Part shown: positions 44,482 through 52,612 of the stretch, one piece after another
Layout: each line of letters opens with the position of its first letter
Position numbering within the stretch: the stretch's first letter is position 1
DNA from: an uncultured Bacteroidales bacterium
GTDB lineage: Bacteria > Bacteroidota > Bacteroidia > Bacteroidales > UBA932
DNA: 53,907 nucleotides
NCBI GenBank assembly: GCA_947303465.1
Contig: CAMYYI010000011.1
Location: 1 to 53,907 of the forward strand
Reading direction: 5' to 3'
Position numbers and translations under genes: made by a program
The notes under the pieces: model-generated
What the model saw: the letters and a program-made list of their open reading frames with translations, nothing else
The model's database searches: none
What the model was told of the DNA's origin: nothing

Positions 44482-45876
44482 CTAAAATGCCGTAATCGGG
44501 CCATACTTGGCCTTTACGATGTAATGCTGGTCTTCGTCGTTCAGCACATAAATGTAGTACTTCCTGCCCTCCGGGAGCACCCTCACAACTACGTGTCCGC
44601 CCCTGCCGGGGAAGTTGTCCGGATTCACGCCGTTGCTCTTGAGCGTTTCGATATTGCTGTCCGCCAGGTTTGTTGTGAAAATGCGGACTGAAGGGTTTGC
44701 GTTGAGGACGCGTTGCAAGGTCTCCGGGTTGGGCTGCACGTCGCGCCATACACCGGCGATATAGACATCCGGCTTGAGAACGCCCAGCAGATCGTTACCG
44801 TTGGTGTTGGAGGTGCTGTGGTGGCTGGCCTTCATGACTTCCACCTTTTTCACCACTTTGGAAATGGGCTTCTCTATATCCTTCCAGGAATAGGAGCTCT
44901 TTCCGGTGTACTGGATGTCACCGCCGCTGAACATGTCGAAGTTGCCGTAGTGAACCATGAACACATTCGAGAATATGTTCTCGTTGATGGACCATGAAGA
45001 ATGGTTGGCGGCGCATTCTGCGGTAGAGGGAACATAGCTTGTGTTGACTTCGGTGCCGTTGCCGGTCCAGATGTCGCCTCCCGATGCAATCGTACGTACG
45101 CTGAACGTGGAGTACTTGGACGGGTCGTGCTTCATCACTATTTGGTCGTCGTGCCCTATCTTCAAGGTCTCGCGAACGGTACCCTGCTTGCGGGCGGCGT
45201 AATCCAGGTAGTTGACGTAAAGCTGGTAGCGCTTCTGCCCGCCGTCGTCGAAGTAGTCGGCAGAGGGGCGTTTGGACCAGTCACCGCGGTCGAGCACCTT
45301 GTCGATGGGGATGGACAAGCCCACTTCGGCGATGCCGTTGAGCAGGAAGCCTCCGTTGTTGAGGTTGACCACGCTCACCTTCTCGCCATCCTTGTCGAAG
45401 GGAGTCCATCCGAACTTTGAATAGTCGGCGCGCCATGAGCCTATGTGGTCGCCGTGGTAATGGGAGGTCATGAAATAGTCCAGCCTGCCGTTGGCCACGG
45501 AAGGGGCGAAGTGCTTGATGTACTCTACTATAACGGCGCCGCTGTTGACGTTGACGCTGGGTTTGGACGGGACCCCCTGGGACGAACCATCATAGGTGTA
45601 CTTCTCGGTAGGCGGGGCTCCTGCAGCATCGCACAGCATTGTGGTGCCGTCGGGGAAGATGTAGTAAAACGCCTCTCCGCGGCCGCCGTTGATGGAGTGG
45701 ATGTCCAGATAGCCTTCCTGCCATGCCGGCAGGGCCTTGCCTACTGTTACATCGATGGCCGGGTCAACTTTCTCGTCTTTATTATTGTCCGGAATAATGG
45801 GCGTGGGCGTGGGCTCTTTGCAGCCGCCTAAGAGGAAGGCGGCTGCAAGAACCGGAAGAAGCAATTTCTTTGTCAT
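44482..45876 (-). CDS. Metallo-beta-lactamase-fold lipoprotein (first of pair)
   Basis: A 464-residue lipoprotein (AAFLLGGC lipobox), paralogous along its length to the product of the next gene. The MBL motif is TSHYHGDHIGS (His139, His141, Asp143, His144). FYYIFPDGTTMLCDAAG precedes it; MFSGGDIQYTGK and KASHHSTSNTNG follow. Export and anchoring suggest action on an extracellular or periplasmic substrate. The tandem duplication, with an MBL fold next to a SusC/SusD pair, parallels the phosphoesterase placed next to the other pair. Confidence 0.85.
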   Translation of the reverse strand: MTKKLLLPVLAAAFLLGGCKEPTPTPIIPDNNKDEKVDPAIDVTVGKALPAWQEGYLDIHSINGGRGEAFYYIFPDGTTMLCDAAGAPPTEKYTYDGSSQGVPSKPSVNVNSGAVIVEYIKHFAPSVANGRLDYFMTSHYHGDHIGSWRADYSKFGWTPFDKDGEKVSVVNLNNGGFLLNGIAEVGLSIPIDKVLDRGDWSKRPSADYFDDGGQKRYQLYVNYLDYAARKQGTVRETLKIGHDDQIVMKHDPSKYSTFSVRTIASGGDIWTGNGTEVNTSYVPSTAECAANHSSWSINENIFSNVFMVHYGNFDMFSGGDIQYTGKSSYSWKDIEKPISKVVKKVEVMKASHHSTSNTNGNDLLGVLKPDVYIAGVWRDVQPNPETLQRVLNANPSVRIFTTNLADSNIETLKSNGVNPDNFPGRGGHVVVRVLPEGRKYYIYVLNDEDQHYIVKAKYGPITAF

Positions 45877-45882
45877 AGGATA

Positions 45883-47595
45883 CTAATATCCGGGATTCTG
45901 GGTAAGCATGGGACACACGACCCTCTCGTTCTCCGGGATGGGGAACAGATACTCGCGGGTTACAAACTTTCCCTGTTGGTTGATTGTGAAATAAGAAGGA
46001 TAGCCCTCGATATCGGATAAATCGATGGCGGAACTGGCTTTCATGTGCGGACGGAAGTCCTTGGGCCACGGCCAGTATCCGGTCTTTTCGTTAGCGAGAC
46101 TGTCCTCGTTGCCGGGAAGACCGTAAATAGGCATGGTGCAGCATTCTTCAGCCATCCTCCAGCGCATTATGTCAAACCAGCGGCGGTTTTCCCATGCAAG
46201 CTCGCAGCGGCGCTCGTTGCGGAGAATCTTGCGCAGGGCAGTCTGGTCGGTTTCGGTAATTGCAGGATACTTGTCCGTTTCGGTAAGCTTGCATTTGTAA
46301 GCGCGGGCACGGATGCTGTTAACCGCATCGAACAGAGACTGGTCTATCTGTCCGAGTTCCATCTTGGCCTCGGCATACATGAGGAGCACGTCTCCGTAAC
46401 GCATTATACGCATGGGGGTGTCGGTCAGACGGTCGTCTATCCATTCCTCGTCTATGCCTTTCTTGAGTACCAGGCCATTGTAGGAGCAGTCCTTTGCGAC
46501 CGGTTTGGAATCGTTGTTCTTGACCTGCGAGTTGGTGGACACCTTAAGGGTCTTGGCTGCGCTGGGTCGGGGATTGTAGATGTAGTCCATGAATTCTTCG
46601 TCGAACGGGGCGGTAAGCTCGCTGAGGCGAGGGTCGCGGTTGGCGAAAGGCTTTGCCGGATCATACAGGGGAGAGTCCTCTACATTCAGGCCGTCAGTGC
46701 AGGTGTATGCGAAGAACAGCTGCCATGTGGGCTGGGCATTAGAAGTGCCTCCGTTGTTCCTGGGATAGAAGCTGCGGGTTGCGGCTTCGTCGTATGAGTG
46801 GATGCCAAGTTCATTGGACGCAGGAAGCACGAAGATATATTCGGGACTGGTCTTGGTCTTGGACAGGAAGAGATCGCGATAATCCGTGTGCAGGGAATAC
46901 ACACCCAGATCCATGCAAGCCTTTGCGGCCGCCGCACAGGTTTTCCAGTCGTTGTTGAAAAGGGCGGCGCGGGCCTTCATGGCATAAGCGGCGCCTTTGG
47001 TTACGCGCTGGGCCTTGGTATAGGAGACAGGCAGCGCTTCAGCGGCATCGTCAAAATCCTGGTAAATCTTCTCCAGTATCAGGTTCCTGTCGGTACGCCC
47101 CATCTTATAGGCCTCTTCAAGGGTCAGGTACTCATCGTAATAAGGCACGTCTCCATAAAGGAAGGTAAGATAGGTAAAGAACGAGGCCCGGAAAAACTTC
47201 GCCTCTCCGGCATACTGGGTTATCTGTGCCTGAGTGAGAATGTCTTTTGCCTTGTCGATACTCTGAAGGATTGTGTTGGCACGGGCAATGCCTTTATAGT
47301 AGTTTGCCCAGTGCTTGGCCCCTTCACCCCATGTGGTGGAAATAGTGCCGCCCAGCCAGTCGTAGGTCTGGGTGCGCTGGTTCCAGTCGTCCGTCCAACG
47401 GTCGGTCGGCCAAAGGCGCCAGGCCTCAGTATACCACATGGACGGCGTGTAGAGGACATTGAGCGAGTACTCCAGCTCCTGGGCCGTGGAGTACCAGTTT
47501 TCGCTGGAGCCGGACGACTTCGGGCTGAGGTCGAGGTCCACGCAGGCGGTCAATAAAGCCGCCGCGGCAAATGCTGTGAATATATATTTTTTCAT
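45883..47595 (-). CDS. SusD/RagB-family nutrient-binding lipoprotein
   Basis: A 570-residue lipoprotein (AAALLTAC lipobox, then VDLDLSPKS). SusD traits include WYSTAQELEYSLNVLY, AGEAKFFRASFFTYLTFLYG with DVPYYDEYLTLEEAY, KGAAYAMKARAALFN, and the C-terminal signatures RYGDVLLMYAEAKMELGQ, NSIRARAYK, RNERRCELAWENRRWFDIM and YLFPIPENERV. It lies 6 bases before the MBL genes and 12 bases after the BACON-like gene, instead of directly after SusC. Confidence 0.95.
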   Translation of the reverse strand: MKKYIFTAFAAAALLTACVDLDLSPKSSGSSENWYSTAQELEYSLNVLYTPSMWYTEAWRLWPTDRWTDDWNQRTQTYDWLGGTISTTWGEGAKHWANYYKGIARANTILQSIDKAKDILTQAQITQYAGEAKFFRASFFTYLTFLYGDVPYYDEYLTLEEAYKMGRTDRNLILEKIYQDFDDAAEALPVSYTKAQRVTKGAAYAMKARAALFNNDWKTCAAAAKACMDLGVYSLHTDYRDLFLSKTKTSPEYIFVLPASNELGIHSYDEAATRSFYPRNNGGTSNAQPTWQLFFAYTCTDGLNVEDSPLYDPAKPFANRDPRLSELTAPFDEEFMDYIYNPRPSAAKTLKVSTNSQVKNNDSKPVAKDCSYNGLVLKKGIDEEWIDDRLTDTPMRIMRYGDVLLMYAEAKMELGQIDQSLFDAVNSIRARAYKCKLTETDKYPAITETDQTALRKILRNERRCELAWENRRWFDIMRWRMAEECCTMPIYGLPGNEDSLANEKTGYWPWPKDFRPHMKASSAIDLSDIEGYPSYFTINQQGKFVTREYLFPIPENERVVCPMLTQNPGY

Positions 47596-47607
47596 ATCCT
47601 TATCTGT

Positions 47608-48990
47608 TTATTCTACGACCATGATCTTGGGGTTCTCGGGAACCTGGAGATAGAGCTGACTCTCGTCGGCTTCCAGGTATTTTCCCGCAAAACGTAATGC
47701 GTCGCCCTTTACAAGCTCGGAAAGCTCTGTTCCGGCACTGTTGAAGGTAGACGTGCAGGTAAAGCGGAAACATGCATTAGGAGTATCCTTTGTCAGGGTA
47801 TAGCTTCTGACTATGAAAGCGTTAACCTGTTTGGGGTCGGCCTCGGTCCCTGCAGCACTGGGATGGAACTCAAGTTGGACTGCTTCGAGCTCTTTCCACT
47901 CGTCACCGTCAAGAACTTCACATTTCCAGTCTCTCATGACTCCCTTGGCATTGGGACGCAGTGCGAAATTGAGCTGGATCTTGGTTCCGGCGGCCAGTGG
48001 ATCTTCGCTTGCGGTCTGTGCGGACCAGACAATGCTGTCATCCTTCCAGGTGCTATAGATACAAGGCTCTCCACGGGTGCCTATACGGCGTTTGTGTTTT
48101 GTGGTCGGATAAGCGCTCTTGTCGATTCCGTTATAGTACTCGAGCCGGCCTTTTCCGGAAACATTTGAAGGAACATAAGGATTGCCGACGTTTCCGGGGG
48201 CATTATCGTCATCGAGGGATACTTTTTCCCAGCCTCCGGCACGCAGGGCCTCGACATTCTTGGTCTCGAATTCCCACTCTGCCAGCACTGTTCCCGGCTC
48301 CGGCTTGACGGCAGGAGTTCCGGACTTGTCTGCAGCCTGTTTGATTGTAACTTCATAAGACTGCGTCGGCGCTCCTTCGTCTGCAGTAGCCAAAGAAATG
48401 ACAGCGATAATCTCTTTATTCTCCGTGTTGGCGGGGAAGCTGACGGTGACCTTGGCGTTGCCTTCTCCGCTCGCAGGGTCAGGAATGAAGGCGGGATTGT
48501 TGCTGGTCGCTGTCCATTCCACGTTGCTTTCGATGGTAATCTGGGCGCTGGTGTCTTCCGCCCTCACTTCAATAAGCTCGGGGCTTACGTTGAAGCGTTT
48601 ACGGACAACATCCTTTTCGTTGCCCAGCTGGACTACGTCGAAACTGGTTATGGAGATTTGCAGCTCCGAGTCGATAACGCTCACATGGGCACTTCTGGTG
48701 ACTGCGGACGGGTTGGCTTTTACCGTGAGCGTCAGTACGCTGTCGGCCTGGCTGCAACTCAGCCAGTCGGCGGTCTTCGGGAAGGATGCCGTAAATGCAG
48801 GACTGCGATGTACGGTAGCGGTCAAGTTGCCGCCTTCTGCGGGAACCGGATCTGTTGAAGACAATTGGACCGATGCCCTTGAACCGGCATACTCTTCTGG
48901 CGTATTGTTGCCGCCGTTGTCCGGGTCTACGGGGACGCATGCTGCAAATGCGATTGCAGCGCTAAGGAAAAGACTTATATATTTTTTCAT
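47608..48990 (-). CDS. BACON-like repeat surface lipoprotein
   Basis: A 460-residue lipoprotein (AIAFAAC lipobox, then VPVDPDNGG). Two Ig-like repeats of BACON type are visible: ADWLSCSQADSVLTLTVKAN with ITSFDVVQLG, and VEWTATSNNPAFIPDPASG with YEVTIKQAAD. The C-terminal half is a beta-sandwich with WEFETKNVEALRAGGWEKV and YNGIDKSAYPTTKHKRRIG. BACON-like domains are linked to carbohydrate or mucin binding in Bacteroidota. Placement between SusC and SusD is unusual; it probably functions as the locus's extra binding protein. Confidence 0.8.
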   Translation of the reverse strand: MKKYISLFLSAAIAFAACVPVDPDNGGNNTPEEYAGSRASVQLSSTDPVPAEGGNLTATVHRSPAFTASFPKTADWLSCSQADSVLTLTVKANPSAVTRSAHVSVIDSELQISITSFDVVQLGNEKDVVRKRFNVSPELIEVRAEDTSAQITIESNVEWTATSNNPAFIPDPASGEGNAKVTVSFPANTENKEIIAVISLATADEGAPTQSYEVTIKQAADKSGTPAVKPEPGTVLAEWEFETKNVEALRAGGWEKVSLDDDNAPGNVGNPYVPSNVSGKGRLEYYNGIDKSAYPTTKHKRRIGTRGEPCIYSTWKDDSIVWSAQTASEDPLAAGTKIQLNFALRPNAKGVMRDWKCEVLDGDEWKELEAVQLEFHPSAAGTEADPKQVNAFIVRSYTLTKDTPNACFRFTCTSTFNSAGTELSELVKGDALRFAGKYLEADESQLYLQVPENPKIMVVE

Positions 48991-48999
48991 GGCGCGTCG

Positions 49000-51900
49000 T
49001 TATTTCTTGATGATACAAACTGCTACACGGTTTTCGTCAGCACCTGCGGAAGCATCCCTGTCGCCTCCAGCTCCATGGCAGGTGATACGGCTGGCGTCTA
49101 TACCCGCCCTGCTCAGCAGAGCGGCAACCGCCTTGGCGCGCTCCTCGGAAAGGACGCTGTTGAACTCCGGCGTTCCGGTGGCGGAATCGGCATAGCCGGT
49201 GACCACCATCCTGGCCTCGGGATTCTCGTTCATGATCTGGCAGATGCGGCCGACCTTGACGGCCTCGTCGGGACGGATCTCAGCCTTGTTGATGATGAAG
49301 TACAGAACCTCCTGGTGCTCGCCGACAAGCGTTGACACAGGAACTTCGACCTTCTTTTCAACTTCGACAATCTTTTCAACCTCTACGATCTTCTCGACCT
49401 CCTTGATGACCTCTTTCACCTCTGGCTCGCTCTTCCTGGCATCCTTTACAGCCTTGGATGCGGCGGCAGGAGTGGTGAAGCCGCTTGCAACCTGGGCGAT
49501 GGAGGTGTCGCCTCCGAACACAACCTGAAGGCCGAGGGTGAATGTCCTGGTCATGTAGGCGCTCAGGTTTGTGTAGGACTCGGGGTCCCAGCCCTGGGGG
49601 AAGTTGTCTATCGAGAACGGGTCGGTTGCACTTGCATAGACGCGGAGCTTTTCCAGGTTGATGGCCTTGATAATCCTTTCGGGGACGGAATAGCTGAGCG
49701 TTATATTCTTCATACGGAAGTAACCTCCGTTGAACAGCCAGTAGTCAGATGTCTGCTCGTAGTCGTTCTTTGCAGAGTTGGTGAGAGTAGCCCTCGGATA
49801 AAGAGCCTTGGCATTCTCCTCGTCGCTCTTGAAACGGCTCCAGTAGTGGTTGTCGTACTCAACAGGGAAGGTGTAAGCGTCACCGTCACGGTAAACCATG
49901 GCCTGACCCTTCCATGCCAGAACCTTTCCTATTCCCTGGAAGGCCATGGACAGATCCCAGTTCTTCCAGCCCAGATTGATGTTGCCGCCGTACTGGTAGT
50001 GGGGAGATGAGCTGCCGAGAACCTCACGGTCGTAGGTGGCATTCACGATGCCGTCGGGAACCGGGTTGCCCGGCGTTCCGTCGGGGCCGTCGAGGTCCTT
50101 ATACTCGATATTGCCGAGACCGACGCTGGGATACAGCTTGGCGCTGTTCGCAAGCTGCTCTTCGGTGAGATAGAGCCCGTTGCTCCGGTAGCCGTACCAT
50201 GCATTATACTCAACGCCCTCCTTGATAATCTGGCTGCCTAGGCTCTGATAGCCGCCCAGGTCGCCCATTATGGAAGTGTAATCAGAGAGGTTGGCGCTGA
50301 TTGCGTAGGTAAAGTCACCCTTGCGGTCCTGCCAGCCCAGCTGGATTTCCCAACCGTTGGTATACATCTGGCCGATGTTGTCCTGAGGATCGGTGTAGCC
50401 GAGGACATCAGGAATCTTGCGGCTCAGCAGCATTCCGTAAGTATCTTTGTGATAGATGTCTCCGGTGAAATTGAGGCGGTTGTTGAACATTGTGAGGTCT
50501 ACGCCCACGTCCCAGGTCTTGGTGGTTTCCCAGGTTATGTTGTAAATTGCGTAGGCGGTCTGTGCCGCAGTCATTGCGGAAGCAATACTGGTGGGAGAGT
50601 CGTACATAGGCACGGTACCGAAAGCTATGAGGCTCTGGTAAGGATAGTTGCCGATGCGCTCGTTACCGAGGGTACCGTAGGAAGCGCGGAGCTTGGCGAA
50701 GTTAAGGGCACCGCCTACAAGACTCTTCATCCAGGGCTCTTCAGTGACCACCCAGCCGAGGGAGACGGAAGGGAAGAAGCCTCCGCGGTACTCCTTGGCA
50801 AAGCGGGATGAAAGGTCGTAACGTGCATTTGCCTGCAGCAGGTAACGCCCCTTGTAGTCGTAGGTAATGCGTCCGAAGTATGAACGGTATGCGTTCTCGG
50901 AAGCATTTCCGCTCAATGTCTGGTAGTTTTCGTTCTTCAGGTTGAGGTAGGGATAGCCCGCCAGGTTCATCTGGTCGGTACCTGCCCCTAAGCTTTCGGA
51001 GAAGTTGTAGCTGTCCTCATAACCGAGCAGGTATGTGGTATGATGGTCCTTGCCGAAGTCGGCGCTGTAGTTGAGGAGCAGCTGTTTGGTGATTGTCTTG
51101 CTGTCCGAGCGGCTCTCGGTCAGTTTGTTGTAGGCGCAACCGCTCAGCGGGTTCTCGCTCAGGACGCCCGGTTCACGATAGTAGTAAGCCTGCTGTACAT
51201 AATCCTTCTCTTTGGCGTTGCGCAGCGACGGGGCGAATACGCCGGTAATGGTGAAGTTGTTGAACGGGGTGATTACCAGGGAGGCCTTGCCGTAGAAGGC
51301 GTCGCGCTCATTCTGAACGAATCCTCCGGAATGCAAACGGGCATAGGTGTTTGTGCCGTTGTTACCGGGGCCCATGGTTCCGTCCGACCATACCGCGCAG
51401 TAGATGGGGTTGTACTTGAACGCCGCCTGTACCGGGTTGACCTGGTTGTTGTTGGAGAGCTTGTGGTTGTAAGTGATGTCAACGGAGGCGGATATGAACT
51501 GATTGATCCTGAAGTCGTTGTTCACGCGGGCCGTGTATTGCTCCACGTTTCGGCCGTAGTAAAGTGCCTCCTCGTTCTCATAAGAGAGCATAGCCCTGGA
51601 CTTCACTATCTTGTTACCATATGTGACGCCGACGCGGTGCTTGTGCTGGGGCGCCCATTTCTCTATCATAAGGGAATCCCAGTCGGTAAGCGGATAAGCA
51701 TCCGGATCCATTGCGTGATTCTCGAGGTAATTGTCTATGAAATCCTTCTCATAGGTGAAGTATTCGCGACCCTCGGGGTTGCCTGCATCGTTCCAGTTGG
51801 CCTCGTTCTGGAGTTCCATGAAACGGGTGGGGCTGACCTGCTCGGGGTGGCGTGTACGGGTGAGCATGCTGAAGCTGCCGTTGTAGTCGATGTGCAGCTG

Positions 51901-52596
51901 GCCTTCTTTTGCACGCTTGGTGGTGATGAGGATTACGCCGGCCGATGCACGGGCACCGTAGATGGAAGCGGAAGCCGCATCCTTCAACACGGTGATGCTC
52001 TCGATTGCGTCCACATCAACATCATTAATGGTGCTTACGGGCACTCCGTCAACGATGACGAGCGGGTCTGAATCGCCGATGGTGGTGATACCGCGAACGC
52101 GGATGGTTGCGCCCGCTCCCGGGAGTCCGCTGGTACGGGTTACCTGCACACCGGGCATGGAGCCCTGGAGCGCCTGGCTGAGTCCCACACCCTGGATGTT
52201 GGCGAGCTTGCCGCCTTCCACGTTGGCGATGGCGCCGGTGAGGTCTTTCTTCTTGACGGTACCGTAACCGATGACCACGACCTCATCGAGGAGCTTGTTG
52301 TCATCCTGCATTACGATGTCTATCACACGGCGGGTTCCGACTGCCTGCTGCACGGTTTCATAACCTATGCAGGAGAATTCCAGTACGGAATTGTCCGATG
52401 CGACTTGAATACTGTACTTTCCGTCAACGTCGGTGACGGCTCCGTTGAGCGTTCCCTGCTCAAGGACTCCGGCCCCGATGACGGCCAGCCCGTCCTTGTC
52501 CAGGACGGTTCCCGTGACCTTGACCTTGTTCTGCGCGCTCAGGGCGAGAGAAGCGAGGGCCAGGGCCAGGAGAGTGAATAGAATGCGTTTTTTCAT
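49000..52596 (-). CDS. SusC/RagA-family transporter with C-terminal OmpA-like domain
   Basis: A 1198-residue protein. The SusC part has signal LLALALASLALSAQ, GTVLDKDGLAVIGAGVLEQG, VVVIGYGTVKKKDLTGAI, plug segment VIVDGVPVSTINDVD with VLKDAASASIYGARA, and a barrel that should end near FTLGLQVVF (Phe1027), where SusC proteins normally stop. A further 171 residues follow: a linker, a charged coiled-coil-like repeat (EVEKIVEVEKIVEVEKK), then an OmpA-like domain with EVLYFIINKAEIRPDE, MVVTGYADSATGTPEFN, LSEERAKAVAALLSRAGI and ENRVAV. The tail would lie in the periplasm and could bind peptidoglycan. Frame and spacing are intact, so this is not an obvious artefact. Confidence 0.93.
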   Translation of the reverse strand: MKKRILFTLLALALASLALSAQNKVKVTGTVLDKDGLAVIGAGVLEQGTLNGAVTDVDGKYSIQVASDNSVLEFSCIGYETVQQAVGTRRVIDIVMQDDNKLLDEVVVIGYGTVKKKDLTGAIANVEGGKLANIQGVGLSQALQGSMPGVQVTRTSGLPGAGATIRVRGITTIGDSDPLVIVDGVPVSTINDVDVDAIESITVLKDAASASIYGARASAGVILITTKRAKEGQLHIDYNGSFSMLTRTRHPEQVSPTRFMELQNEANWNDAGNPEGREYFTYEKDFIDNYLENHAMDPDAYPLTDWDSLMIEKWAPQHKHRVGVTYGNKIVKSRAMLSYENEEALYYGRNVEQYTARVNNDFRINQFISASVDITYNHKLSNNNQVNPVQAAFKYNPIYCAVWSDGTMGPGNNGTNTYARLHSGGFVQNERDAFYGKASLVITPFNNFTITGVFAPSLRNAKEKDYVQQAYYYREPGVLSENPLSGCAYNKLTESRSDSKTITKQLLLNYSADFGKDHHTTYLLGYEDSYNFSESLGAGTDQMNLAGYPYLNLKNENYQTLSGNASENAYRSYFGRITYDYKGRYLLQANARYDLSSRFAKEYRGGFFPSVSLGWVVTEEPWMKSLVGGALNFAKLRASYGTLGNERIGNYPYQSLIAFGTVPMYDSPTSIASAMTAAQTAYAIYNITWETTKTWDVGVDLTMFNNRLNFTGDIYHKDTYGMLLSRKIPDVLGYTDPQDNIGQMYTNGWEIQLGWQDRKGDFTYAISANLSDYTSIMGDLGGYQSLGSQIIKEGVEYNAWYGYRSNGLYLTEEQLANSAKLYPSVGLGNIEYKDLDGPDGTPGNPVPDGIVNATYDREVLGSSSPHYQYGGNINLGWKNWDLSMAFQGIGKVLAWKGQAMVYRDGDAYTFPVEYDNHYWSRFKSDEENAKALYPRATLTNSAKNDYEQTSDYWLFNGGYFRMKNITLSYSVPERIIKAINLEKLRVYASATDPFSIDNFPQGWDPESYTNLSAYMTRTFTLGLQVVFGGDTSIAQVASGFTTPAAASKAVKDARKSEPEVKEVIKEVEKIVEVEKIVEVEKKVEVPVSTLVGEHQEVLYFIINKAEIRPDEAVKVGRICQIMNENPEARMVVTGYADSATGTPEFNSVLSEERAKAVAALLSRAGIDASRITCHGAGGDRDASAGADENRVAVCIIKK

Positions 52597-52612
52597 ATTT
52601 ATTGAGTTAGTA

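Noticed and set aside
49330..49400. Short tandem DNA repeat in the SusC-OmpA gene
   Set aside because: It encodes the Glu/Val/Lys linker between barrel and OmpA domain and keeps frame, so it was treated as part of the protein rather than as a separate repeat element.
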